Below are positions 54,014 to 62,216 of a stretch of DNA of 64,000 bases, piece after piece; the stretch's first letter is position 1, and every line of letters begins with the position of its first letter. Under the pieces are notes generated by a model. That model saw nothing but the letters and a program-made list of their open reading frames with translations. It was not told where the DNA came from and made no database searches. Made by a program: the position numbers and the translations under genes. Where the stretch lies: positions 1-64,000 of the forward strand of contig JBBDSP010000012.1 in assembly GCA_040904925.1 (NCBI GenBank). Direction: 5' to 3'. Origin of the DNA: Gracilimonas sp040904925 (GTDB lineage Bacteria; Bacteroidota; Rhodothermia; Balneolales; Balneolaceae).

Positions 54014-55258
54014 TTAAGCGTACAAAATTGAGCCAAAACTTACTCCGCTTTCACGCTCTTCTTCATCCCAGATATCGTAGGTGATAATTTCGCCATTCAG
54101 GTTGGTTATGGTTTTCAGGAAGGAGTACAGTGGTGGGTAGCCGCAAATTCTATAAGGGTCATATTTATTGCTCATCAGATCGAGCATTTTTTGGGGTGAG
54201 CCGGATGCTCCAAAATCCAGAAATGATTCATCAAAAGACCGAACCTCCTCAAACAATTCTTTAGCCGGTTTGTCATCCCCGAATTTCTTCCCGACATGAG
54301 CCAGGTCTCCGCTGATCAAAAAGAAGGTGTCATCATCCCCAAATAATTCAGCCAGCAAGCCACTGAAATTTTCCACTTGCTGTCCCTGAAACCCATCGGC
54401 TTTATAAAACAACTCATCAAGACCACCAACCAAAATGGGAATCATTTCAAACTCATGATCCCAGAGATGGTTTATGAATATTAGATGCTGCTCAATACTA
54501 TGCTCAATCCGATGGGCCCGGTCCTTATAGGTAACGCCATAGCCTTCTTCATCCTCCCCAATATGTTCTTTGATCTTTTGAATTGAATCCCGATCTGCTT
54601 TTACGGTTCCATTCACCATTTTAAAATCTTTGGAGGAGATCACAAATGGTCGTTCTTCATAGATATCCGGATACATGCCCGAATAGTGTGAGGTAGCCAG
54701 AACCACCACGCGTTTGGGTTTCAGATCCGTAATTGTTGAAAAAGCTTTTACATAACTGTTGAGGCCCACCCGAATATCAATATGAGGTGCGTACAATGCC
54801 TTGGCGGTTTGAACCGGTTCCGATGTTGGAAGCTTCTCAAATGCCTCATTCAGAAAATGGCTCATCTCCTCGGAATCATCAGGATAGGCGAGTCCGGCAG
54901 TAATGGAACGGTGCACATCCGACTGTTCATATTTCAGTTCAATGTTTTTTGCATGTTCTTTAAAATACCGGGAATGAAGCAGCGCATTTTCGTCCAGAAA
55001 CTTTACGTAGTCGAGGATCTGCTCTTTGGTAACTCCATTGCCGGAAAATTCCAGGATGTCTTCAATGCTGCGTTGCCCATCAAAAAGCGAAAGCATTGAT
55101 TGTGCTGATCCGGGAACCGCAAAATCACCGGTTGCATATCCGTATTGATCCTGAAAATAGAGATAGGTTTCCCCGTCTTGCTTTATAGGAATGATCTGCA
55201 CATCAAACCGCAAGGGCGGGATGGGATCGGTGTATGAGTTGAAAATGGTTTTTTTCAT
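54014..55258 (-). CDS. MEMO1/AmmeMemoRadiSam-B-like protein with PqqD-like N-terminus
   Basis: A 414-residue protein. Residues about 130-405 form a MEMO-family domain (KALYAPHIDIRVGLNSYVKA, VVLATSHYSGMYP, LISGDLAHVGKKFG), a fold related to non-haem-iron dioxygenases with conserved His residues. Residues about 25-105 resemble a PqqD/winged-helix peptide-binding unit (FDGQRSIEDILEFSGNG, ILDYVKFLDENALLHSRYF). Family members often partner with AmmeMemoRadiSam radical-SAM proteins, none of which is in the window. Function unknown. Confidence 0.83.
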   Translation of the reverse strand: MKKTIFNSYTDPIPPLRFDVQIIPIKQDGETYLYFQDQYGYATGDFAVPGSAQSMLSLFDGQRSIEDILEFSGNGVTKEQILDYVKFLDENALLHSRYFKEHAKNIELKYEQSDVHRSITAGLAYPDDSEEMSHFLNEAFEKLPTSEPVQTAKALYAPHIDIRVGLNSYVKAFSTITDLKPKRVVVLATSHYSGMYPDIYEERPFVISSKDFKMVNGTVKADRDSIQKIKEHIGEDEEGYGVTYKDRAHRIEHSIEQHLIFINHLWDHEFEMIPILVGGLDELFYKADGFQGQQVENFSGLLAELFGDDDTFFLISGDLAHVGKKFGDDKPAKELFEEVRSFDESFLDFGASGSPQKMLDLMSNKYDPYRICGYPPLYSFLKTITNLNGEIITYDIWDEEERESGVSFGSILYA

Positions 55259-55280
55259 GAATGCTAAATGCTATAATTTT

Positions 55281-55315
55281 AAATGTTAAATGAAATCAGA
55301 GTCCATTTAACATTT
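55281..55315. repeat. AT-rich inverted repeat (AAATGTTAAATG)
   Basis: AAATGTTAAATG / CATTTAACATTT (55281-55292, 55304-55315) between the MEMO and nth genes. Similar arms occur at 56131-56161, 61171-61214 and, without a clear partner, at about 14308-14335. They often lie near gene ends. Confidence 0.65.
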
Positions 55316-55327
55316 ACACATTTAAAA

Positions 55328-56032
55328 TTAATCATTACTATGCATTTTCTGGCACTTACAATTTACCCCGTAATTTTTGCACAACGGATGGTCCGGCGCC
55401 TCGGAAATTCGTGCTTTACAGGGACCACGGCCGTGAAAGATCATCAGGTGTGACAGGTCGGTCCAGCTTTCGCGGGGAAATAACGCCATCAGGTCTTTTT
55501 CAATTTTGTTGGTATTCTTCTTCTCTTTGGTGAGCCCAAACCGGTTCGAAAACCGTTTAACATGCGTATCCACAACCACACCCACATTTATTCCAAAAGC
55601 ATTACCCAAAACTACATTAGCAGTCTTTCGGGCGGCTCCACGAAGCTTCAAAAGATCCTCCATGTTTCGAGGTACTTCCCCGTTAAATTCCTCCACTAAA
55701 ATTTGAGAAGTTTCTTTCAGAGACTTGGCCTTGTTTCTGTAGAATCCCGTAGAACGAACCAATTCCTCCAGTTCTTCCAGCGGAGCATCCTTCATCAGTT
55801 CGGGTGTGGGATAGGTTTCAAAAAGGGCGGGAGTGGTTTTGTTCACACGCACATCTGTACACTGTGCACTCAAAATGGTGGCGATGAGTAATTCAAAGGG
55901 ATTCCGATGATTCAGCTCACAATGCGCATTGGGATAGTGTTTGTAGAGCTCATTCAGAATTTCCATAGCTCGCTCTTTCTGTTCTTTCGATTTTCTCGGG
56001 AGCTTGGGAAGTTTGCTTTTCTCTTTAGCCAT
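55328..56032 (-). CDS. nth: Endonuclease III-like DNA glycosylase
   Basis: A 234-residue base-excision-repair enzyme that removes oxidised pyrimidines and nicks abasic sites. FELLIATILSAQCTD (46-60) is the N-terminal hallmark, the helix-hairpin-helix reads LRGAARKTANVVLGNAFG (130-147) with catalytic Lys136, and Asp155 in VDTHVKRF is the second catalytic residue. The usual HhH 'GVG' is replaced by 'GAA', and the C-terminal cysteines are spaced Cys205-X12-Cys218-X6-Cys225-X1-Cys227 instead of the E. coli X6-X2-X5, so the iron-sulfur cluster may be altered. The remaining fold looks intact. Confidence 0.92.
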   Translation of the reverse strand: MAKEKSKLPKLPRKSKEQKERAMEILNELYKHYPNAHCELNHRNPFELLIATILSAQCTDVRVNKTTPALFETYPTPELMKDAPLEELEELVRSTGFYRNKAKSLKETSQILVEEFNGEVPRNMEDLLKLRGAARKTANVVLGNAFGINVGVVVDTHVKRFSNRFGLTKEKKNTNKIEKDLMALFPRESWTDLSHLMIFHGRGPCKARISEAPDHPLCKNYGVNCKCQKMHSND

Positions 56033-56130
56033 TGCAGTGATCAGTTTTTAATAAACAGTTATCAGTGGGTTTGAAGGTATGATTTTACGAATAGATAAGC
56101 AGGTTGTTTTCAGTGACCGCTAAATGCATA

Positions 56131-56161
56131 ATGTTAAATGAACAGTGGACTTATTTAACAT
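56131..56161. repeat. AT-rich inverted repeat upstream of glyS
   Basis: ATGTTAAAT / ATTTAACAT (56131-56139, 56153-56161), same family as 55281-55315, in the spacer between divergent nth and glyS. Confidence 0.6.
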
Positions 56162-56236
56162 TTAAAATTATCTCACTTAAAATTTTCCTTATCTTTAGCG
56201 CTCAACGAATTTTGAATTGTAAATACACACTCACAC

Positions 56237-57694
56237 ATGTCGAATCTGGACAACCTGGATAAAATTGTATCGCTGGCGAAAGCGCGGGGCTTCATCTTTC
56301 AATCCTCAGAAATTTACGGCGGACTCAGCGCCGTCTATGATTACGGACCCCTCGGTGTAGAACTTAAACGTAATATCCGTGATGCCTGGTGGAAAGAGAT
56401 GACCCGCCGCCACGATAATATTGTCGGAATCGATGCGGCTATTTTTATGCATCCTAAAGTATGGGAAGCAAGCGGTCACGTTGGTGGATTCAATGACCCG
56501 ATGATCGATGACAAGCAGTCTAAAAAACGCTACCGGGCAGATATGATCATCGAGCAGCATATCGAAAAGCTGCGTAAGGATGAGAAGCATGAAGAGGCCA
56601 ATGCCATTCAGGAAAAACTGGATACCTGCGGTTCCAGAAAAAGCATGACAGAAGATCTGTACGAGATCATCATGGAAAATGAGATCCGCGCTCCGGAATC
56701 TGGTGCTTTTGACTGGACGGAAGTCCGCCAGTTCAACTTGATGTTCAAAACCCAATTTGGTTCCACTTCTTCGGAAGAAGATGGCGTATACTTGCGTCCT
56801 GAAACGGCCCAGGGGATTTTCGTGAACTATAAAAATGTGATGGATACCGCCCGTGTTCAGGTTCCTTTTGGGATCGCTCAAACCGGAAAAGCTTTCAGAA
56901 ATGAAGTAGTGGCCCGGCAGTTCGTATTCCGCATGCGGGAATTTGAGCAGATGGAAATGCAATATTTCGTGAAGCCGGGAACCGACGAAGCTGAGTATGA
57001 AAAATGGCTAAAAAAACGCCTCGAGTGGCATAAAATGATGGGAATTCGGGAAGAGAATCTTAGAACAGCTCCTCACCCCGAAGATAAATTGGCGCACTAT
57101 GCCAGAGCCGCTGCCGACATTCAGTACAAATATCCTATAGGGTGGCAGGAAGTAGAAGGAATTCATAATAGAACCGATTTTGACCTGACGCAGCATGCTG
57201 AGTTCTCAGGTAAAAAACTGGATTACTTTGACCAGAAAAATCAGGAACGCTTTGTCCCCTATGTAATTGAAACTTCAGTTGGTCTCGATCGACTTACCCT
57301 GATGGTGCTTTGCGATGCTTATCGCGAGGAAGAAGTAGATGATGATACACGTGTGGTTCTGAAAATGAATCCGAAATTAGCACCTGTTCAGGTTGGGATC
57401 TTCCCGCTCATCAAAAAGGATAAGCTGCAAGATCTGGCTCATAAAATTGAAGAAGATCTGCGTGAGGAATTTTCGGTCATGTATGATGATTCCGGCTCAA
57501 TCGGAAAACGCTATCGCCGGTTGGATGAGGCAGGGACACCTTTTTGTGTAACCGTTGATTTTGACGGGGTGGAATCAGAAGGGGAGGATACTGTGACTAT
57601 TCGATATCGTGATGACATGAGCCAGGAAAGAGTTCCGGTTTCAAAACTGGCCGATGTGATCAGAGATGGTATGAAAGGGTGGAAGCCGGAGTAA
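56237..57694 (+). CDS. glyS: Glycyl-tRNA synthetase, dimeric type
   Basis: Class II synthetase of 485 residues, the single-chain alpha2 form rather than the alpha2beta2 form. It opens with the family block LVSLAKARGFIFQSSEIYGG-like sequence (about 11-30), continues YDYGPLGVELKRNIRDAWW, carries LRPETAQGIFVNYKNV and FRNEVVARQFVFRMREFEQM (motif 2), and motif 3 FVPYVIETSVGLDRLTLMVL. The anticodon-binding domain covers about 375-480. Followed by a strong terminator. Confidence 0.97.
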   Translation: MSNLDNLDKIVSLAKARGFIFQSSEIYGGLSAVYDYGPLGVELKRNIRDAWWKEMTRRHDNIVGIDAAIFMHPKVWEASGHVGGFNDPMIDDKQSKKRYRADMIIEQHIEKLRKDEKHEEANAIQEKLDTCGSRKSMTEDLYEIIMENEIRAPESGAFDWTEVRQFNLMFKTQFGSTSSEEDGVYLRPETAQGIFVNYKNVMDTARVQVPFGIAQTGKAFRNEVVARQFVFRMREFEQMEMQYFVKPGTDEAEYEKWLKKRLEWHKMMGIREENLRTAPHPEDKLAHYARAAADIQYKYPIGWQEVEGIHNRTDFDLTQHAEFSGKKLDYFDQKNQERFVPYVIETSVGLDRLTLMVLCDAYREEEVDDDTRVVLKMNPKLAPVQVGIFPLIKKDKLQDLAHKIEEDLREEFSVMYDDSGSIGKRYRRLDEAGTPFCVTVDFDGVESEGEDTVTIRYRDDMSQERVPVSKLADVIRDGMKGWKPE

Positions 57695-57724
57695 ATTTAG
57701 AATTCTGGTCTTTACTGAGAATCT

Positions 57725-57752
57725 GGGCAGGCATTTTTGCTTGCCCTTTTTT
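57725..57752 (+). terminator. Intrinsic terminator after glyS
   Basis: GGGCAGGCA / TGCTTGCCC-type stem (57725-57733, 57738-57746) followed by TTTTTTG. It lies just before the stop of the convergent TPR gene, so it may serve both. Confidence 0.85.
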
Positions 57753-57760
57753 GTTTAGTG

Positions 57761-58549
57761 CTAATTTAATTCATTTAAAAGTTTTTCGGCCCGGTTCAAA
57801 TTCCATTGGTCGATTTCATTTTGAGGGCTTTCTTCCAGTACTTCCTGCAGAATCACGATGGCCTTCTGCTTTTGTCCGGAGCGTTCATAATGCCGGGCAA
57901 GGTCAAGCTTAAAACGTATGGCCTGATCAGGTATTAGCTCCATTGCTTTTTTTATGTATTCCTCAGCTTTATTATTAGAGGCTCCATCCGGTAATCCTTT
58001 TGAAAACACTCCGGCCGCAAAACGTTGTCCGGTTCCGACATTAGCAACCTCGCTGTGCCAGATTCCTAATAAATGCCAGGCCGGTCCATATTCAGGCAAC
58101 AATTCAACCGCTTTTTCAGCATGTTCTTTCACGATATGGGATTTCTCAATACGTTCCCTTGACCCGGATATATCAGAGATCCGTCCATTTGCAATGGCAT
58201 ATACAAAATGAGAAAATCCTTTTTCGGGGTGGTTTTTCAATACTATTTCTGCGTAGTCAAGTGCCTTTTGATAGTAATTTGTCATTTCGGATTCTGAATC
58301 CATGCGGTAACCAATTCTTGCATAAAGTAAGGAGGTATGCCAGAGTGATTCGAAATTATTGGGCTCTCTTTCGAGTACTTTCAGGTAGAAATCAAGCGCT
58401 TCATTTTCTCTGGCTTGATCAAATAACTTCTCAGCATTCATAAGTAATGAGTCTACATCTGTGCTGCTCTGTGCTTTTGCATATTCAGACAAGCCTGATA
58501 TCGAAAAAAAGAGTACTAATAAATATTTTTTAAAGGCAGGTATATTCAT
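57761..58549 (-). CDS. Exported TPR-repeat protein
   Basis: A 262-residue protein with an N-terminal signal peptide (residues 5-26, YLLVLFFSISGLSEYAKAQ). The rest is helical repeats with TPR residues: ENEALDFYLKVLEREPNNFE, YGPAWHLLGIWHSEVANV and QKAIVILQEVLEESPQNEID. The layout, including the HLLGIWHSEVA segment, resembles RMDN-like TPR proteins. Role unknown; likely periplasmic scaffolding or binding. It is divergent from rpmH. Confidence 0.87.
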   Translation of the reverse strand: MNIPAFKKYLLVLFFSISGLSEYAKAQSSTDVDSLLMNAEKLFDQARENEALDFYLKVLEREPNNFESLWHTSLLYARIGYRMDSESEMTNYYQKALDYAEIVLKNHPEKGFSHFVYAIANGRISDISGSRERIEKSHIVKEHAEKAVELLPEYGPAWHLLGIWHSEVANVGTGQRFAAGVFSKGLPDGASNNKAEEYIKKAMELIPDQAIRFKLDLARHYERSGQKQKAIVILQEVLEESPQNEIDQWNLNRAEKLLNELN

Positions 58550-58766
58550 TGTGTAATGACTGCATTAATTATAATGATTTTAGATACTTATAATTGGGTA
58601 TAACTGTTAGCGTTCGAACATAAAAAGATATTTTGACAACAAAATAAAGTAGGTATCCTATAAAAGCATACGTGAGTGTAAATAATAGTTCTGTTTTTTC
58701 TGAGATTCTCTGTATATTTAAAGCCTTTTTCGGATAAGAAATTGAACGCATAAAATATCCAAATTC

Positions 58767-58925
58767 ATGAAACGCACGTATCAACCAAGTAATAGAAAGC
58801 GCAAGAACAAACACGGTTTTCGCGAACGTATGTCTAGCAAAAACGGACGTAGAACCATTGCAAGTCGTCGCAAAAAAGGCCGTCATAAGCTAACCGTCAG
58901 TGATGAGAGAAAAGGAGCTAAGTAA
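58767..58925 (+). CDS. rpmH: 50S ribosomal protein L34
   Basis: A 52-residue, very basic protein: MKRTYQPSNRKRKNKHGFRE then RMSSKNGRRTIASRRKKGRH, the universal L34 sequence, with a family-unusual C-terminal tail LTVSDERKGAK. Start ATG 58767. It overlaps rnpA by 23 bases in another frame. The overlapping minus-strand frame is not a gene. The 217-nt region upstream to the TPR gene should hold the promoter. Confidence 0.97.
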   Translation: MKRTYQPSNRKRKNKHGFRERMSSKNGRRTIASRRKKGRHKLTVSDERKGAK

Positions 58926-59334
58926 CCTTACGAATTCTCCTGAACGTAGATTTACGTTACCTAAGTCTCATATTTTACGTGGTAGGCGAAATTTTGAGGA
59001 GCTGTTTTCTGGTTCCTCATATATAAATTCACAGAACGTAAGTCTTCGCTATACCACCTCTTCAAATGCCGATGAGAATTTACTCGTTGGCTTTCTAGCT
59101 CCAAAAAAAATCGGTAAAGCTGTGCAGCGCATAAAAACCAAGCGATTGCTACGTGAAGCTTATCGGTTGAACCAACATATTATAACCGAATTGCCCATAA
59201 CAGACGAAATAGGATTGCACTATGTTTTTATGGCAAAACGCGCCAATCTCACCTTTGAAACTGTTCAAGATGAAGTGATCTTCCTAATGGAACAGATGCG
59301 CGACCGATTGTTGTCAAAAAAATCACCCATTTAA
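58903..59334 (+). CDS. rnpA: Ribonuclease P protein component
   Basis: A 143-residue basic protein that assists the RNase P RNA in removing tRNA leaders. FTLPKSHILRGRRNFEELFS at the N-terminus is the family entry, and the RNR-like motif appears as VQRIKTKRLLREAYRLN (the usual A.KRN.IKR..RE region with substitutions, no intact 'RNR'). Start ATG 58903 is preferred over the GTG at 58900. It overlaps rpmH and lies 12 nt before yidC, the usual conserved order; yidD is missing between them. Confidence 0.93.
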   Translation: MREKELSNLTNSPERRFTLPKSHILRGRRNFEELFSGSSYINSQNVSLRYTTSSNADENLLVGFLAPKKIGKAVQRIKTKRLLREAYRLNQHIITELPITDEIGLHYVFMAKRANLTFETVQDEVIFLMEQMRDRLLSKKSPI

Positions 59335-59346
59335 AAATTTATACTT

Positions 59347-61152
59347 TTGGATAAGAATACAGCCACCGGATTTGTCTTAATATTTTTCCTCATGCTGGGT
59401 TGGTTTTACTTCACCATGCCTTCGGAAGAAGAATTAGCACAACAGCGTCAGGAACAAGCGGTTCAGGATAGCCTTGCTCAGATCGAAAGAAATCAGGAGG
59501 ACTCGTTAGATCAATTGGATCAAGCTGAGGACCAGGAAGACGAGCGCAGAGAGCCGGCCATCAGCGAAGATGTTGATGATGCACCGGAAGTAAGAGGGCT
59601 TTTTGCAAACAGTCAGGTTGATGAGCAATCTGAGATCACGGTTACAACGGATCTCTACACCGTAACATTCACTAATCGTGGAGCAGGCCCCAGTTCTTTT
59701 ATACTGAATGAATATGATACGTGGGACGGCCGGCCGGTTCAGCTTATTGATGATACCACTCGCTCAGCGTACAATATCGGATTTCTTTCTACTGATAATT
59801 ACAATGTAGAAACACAGAATATTTTATTTCGTCAGGTTACGCAAGGCAATTCTTTAAATATTGCTTCCGGCGAGCAACGTGAAATACGTTATGAATTAGA
59901 TCTAGAAGATGGCAGAGAAGTCGCTATTACCTATTTGCTCAATGGTAATAATTATGAGATTGATGTTGATGTTCAGTTTATTGGTCTGCGCGATTATGTA
60001 GTTGGACAGGATATAGATTTTGGCTGGACAGCCCCTCTTAATTTCACCGAAAAAGATCCTACACAGGATGCGCTTGAAACGGCTGCTTATGTATATGCCG
60101 GTGGTGAACTTGAGAAATTCAAATTGGATGAAGCGGGGCGCGAAGAGCAAAACATCAATGGAAATATTGACTGGACATCAACTAAAACAAAATTCTTTAC
60201 TCAGCTGATCAAACCGATTTCTCCTACTGATGCGGCACTTTTGACCGGAGAAGTAACAGGGGAAAGCGGAAATCCAAATACAGATCATCGTTATACATCG
60301 TCTATCAGAACAGGGCTTGATGAAGATGGGATGTCCTCATTCAGACTTTATTTAGGTCCCCTTAAATATCGTGAGCTTTCGAAAATTGATGATCATGCTT
60401 ACGACATGGTTGATGTAGGATGGAGCTGGCTGCGCTGGTTCTCTGATCCCTTTGTACGCTGGATGGTTATTCCGTTTTTTGAGTTTATGTCCGGTTTTAC
60501 ATCCAATTTTGGGATCATTATTGTAGTCTTTGCTTCTTTAGTGAAGCTGGTTCTGTCTCCACTTACCTACAAGAGTTACAAGAGTATGGCAGCGATGGGT
60601 GAATTACAGCCTCAGATGAAGGAGATACAGGAGAAGTACAAAGACAATCCACAGAAACAGCAAAAAGCTACGATGGATCTGTACCGCAAGAACAAGGTGA
60701 ATCCGCTGGGCGGTTGTTTGCCGAACTTACTGCAGTTCCCGATCCTCATTACTTTATGGCGGTATTTCCAGAATTCAATTTTGATCCGTCAGGAAGAATT
60801 CCTTTGGGCGGGTGACCTTTCAGCTCCGGATTATATCCTGAGTCTTCCATTTGAGATCCCATTTCTTGGTGACCAAATAGCCGGATTTGTATTGCTGATG
60901 ACTGCGGCCATGATGGTTCAAAGTAAGCTTACCGGTGGAATGAGTGGCGGTGGAGGCAGCAGTCCAATGGCAGGTCAGATGAAAGTACTTCAGTACATTT
61001 TCCCGATCATGCTGTTGTTCATTTTTAATAACTTCGCAGCCGGACTGAGTTTATACTACCTCGTCTTCAACGTGCTTTCCATTATTCAGCAGTTCTTTAT
61101 CAAGCGCAGTTTGCATGGTGATAAAGATGGAAAAGAAGTAGCCAAGGCATAA
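59347..61152 (+). CDS. yidC: Membrane protein insertase YidC
   Basis: A 601-residue insertase. Start TTG 59347: the resulting first residues MDKNTATGFVLIFFLMLGWF form the N-terminal anchor, matching Gram-negative YidC. An acidic, glutamine-rich linker (about 28-80) and periplasmic beta-sandwich domain (about 90-340) follow; the conserved five-helix core starts about 380 with SLVKLVLSPLTYKSYKSMAA, then NPLGGCLPNLLQFPILITLW and the last helix pair with FIFNNFAAGLSLYYLVFNVL. Basic tail. It inserts Sec-dependent and independent inner-membrane proteins. Confidence 0.96.
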   Translation: MDKNTATGFVLIFFLMLGWFYFTMPSEEELAQQRQEQAVQDSLAQIERNQEDSLDQLDQAEDQEDERREPAISEDVDDAPEVRGLFANSQVDEQSEITVTTDLYTVTFTNRGAGPSSFILNEYDTWDGRPVQLIDDTTRSAYNIGFLSTDNYNVETQNILFRQVTQGNSLNIASGEQREIRYELDLEDGREVAITYLLNGNNYEIDVDVQFIGLRDYVVGQDIDFGWTAPLNFTEKDPTQDALETAAYVYAGGELEKFKLDEAGREEQNINGNIDWTSTKTKFFTQLIKPISPTDAALLTGEVTGESGNPNTDHRYTSSIRTGLDEDGMSSFRLYLGPLKYRELSKIDDHAYDMVDVGWSWLRWFSDPFVRWMVIPFFEFMSGFTSNFGIIIVVFASLVKLVLSPLTYKSYKSMAAMGELQPQMKEIQEKYKDNPQKQQKATMDLYRKNKVNPLGGCLPNLLQFPILITLWRYFQNSILIRQEEFLWAGDLSAPDYILSLPFEIPFLGDQIAGFVLLMTAAMMVQSKLTGGMSGGGGSSPMAGQMKVLQYIFPIMLLFIFNNFAAGLSLYYLVFNVLSIIQQFFIKRSLHGDKDGKEVAKA

Positions 61153-61170
61153 CCAACTTTTTCTAATTAG

Positions 61171-61214
61171 AATGATGTTAAGTGTTAAATTGAAGATGAA
61201 CATTTAACATCATT
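61171..61214. repeat. AT-rich inverted repeat after yidC
   Basis: AATGATGTTAAGTG (61171-61184) against CATTTAACATCATT (61201-61214), 13 of 14 positions paired; the same family as the repeats at 55281 and 56131. It may form the yidC mRNA 3' end. Confidence 0.65.
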
Positions 61215-61220
61215 CACCTT

Positions 61221-62135
61221 TTGCTCAGTAAAGCCCTTTCACATTATCCGCAATTTCGTTTTCGTGATAGACAAAAACGTATTTGGAATCCCATTCTGAA
61301 AAAGTCGTTTGTAAACCTTCCTGAAGAACGGGTGCGTCTTGCTTTGGTGGATTACCTGACTTTGGAAGCCAGCATCTCCGGTTCCCGTATTTCTTTTGAA
61401 AGTCCGGTTAAACTTACAGGCGATAAGTCCTCATCCCGAACAGATATCCTTTGCTACGATCAGGATTTCAATCCGCTTTTACTTGTTGAATGCAAAGCTT
61501 CTGATATTAAGCTGGATGAAAAAGCAGCTATTCAGGTAGCTAGGTATAATCAAAAAGTGGGAGCACCTTTCGTATTGGTGAGCAACGGAATATTGGACTT
61601 TTGGTTTGAGGTAAAAGGAGATAAGATCAATTTATGCAAGGAACTCCCCCAACTGTTTGAACCGAAAAATACTGTGGAACGAACACTTTCTTATTGGGAG
61701 AAGAGGGCATTCATCGGGGAGAAATTGAATCCGGCCGGCCGGGCTTTTGCTGAAAGATCATGTTCGGAATTATTTACCGATCCCCATCAACCCGTGAAAT
61801 TTTTAAACTTTGATGACTTCTCTCCGGAATTTGCCCTCGGCCACTATTACCGGATCTTTGGTACAGAAGAAAATTTAAAAGTAGCACTTTGTCTTTCTGC
61901 CAACCCCTACGGTGGAACGAGGCTGAACGGAGTGTTAAATCAGGGGGGAACAAACACAGCTTTTTTTAGCTCTTCGCTCGATCTGATAGCACAGGGAGAG
62001 AAGGTGAATACGGAAATTCATTCAGTAAAAGGTAAGGTAATGTCGGATCTCACTCGGGAAATAAAATTCAACTTTGATAGAAATATTGGTGATATGGTGC
62101 AGGACTTCAACTCCTTGCTCCGTAAACATTCATGA
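61221..62135 (+). CDS. HsdR N-terminal-domain (PD-(D/E)XK) stand-alone protein
   Basis: A 304-residue protein. PEERVRLALVDYL (34-46) and the nuclease core SSRTDILCY (Asp75) with LLLVECKAS (Glu90, Lys92) match the N-terminal domain of type I restriction HsdR subunits; the helicase domains of HsdR are absent, and the C-terminal 150 residues carry no recognised domain. Many Bacteroidota-like genomes keep such a stand-alone gene beside housekeeping loci, so a restriction role is not implied; repair or other DNA transactions are possible. Start is TTG 61221; no upstream ATG is in frame. Confidence 0.85.
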   Translation: MLSKALSHYPQFRFRDRQKRIWNPILKKSFVNLPEERVRLALVDYLTLEASISGSRISFESPVKLTGDKSSSRTDILCYDQDFNPLLLVECKASDIKLDEKAAIQVARYNQKVGAPFVLVSNGILDFWFEVKGDKINLCKELPQLFEPKNTVERTLSYWEKRAFIGEKLNPAGRAFAERSCSELFTDPHQPVKFLNFDDFSPEFALGHYYRIFGTEENLKVALCLSANPYGGTRLNGVLNQGGTNTAFFSSSLDLIAQGEKVNTEIHSVKGKVMSDLTREIKFNFDRNIGDMVQDFNSLLRKHS

Positions 62136-62216
62136 GCTGTTCGGTCGATATTCATTGCTTATTTCAGTATTCTTCAGGGCATAAAATCATTCCTAACCTT
62201 TTTATTATTTGTTCAG

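Noticed and set aside
57679..57912. A 77-codon frame after glyS
   Set aside because: It crosses the glyS terminator and the antisense of the TPR gene, and resembles nothing known.
58569..58886. A 105-codon minus-strand frame over rpmH
   Set aside because: Its N-terminal part is the exact antisense of the L34 coding sequence; L34 is certain, so this is a shadow.
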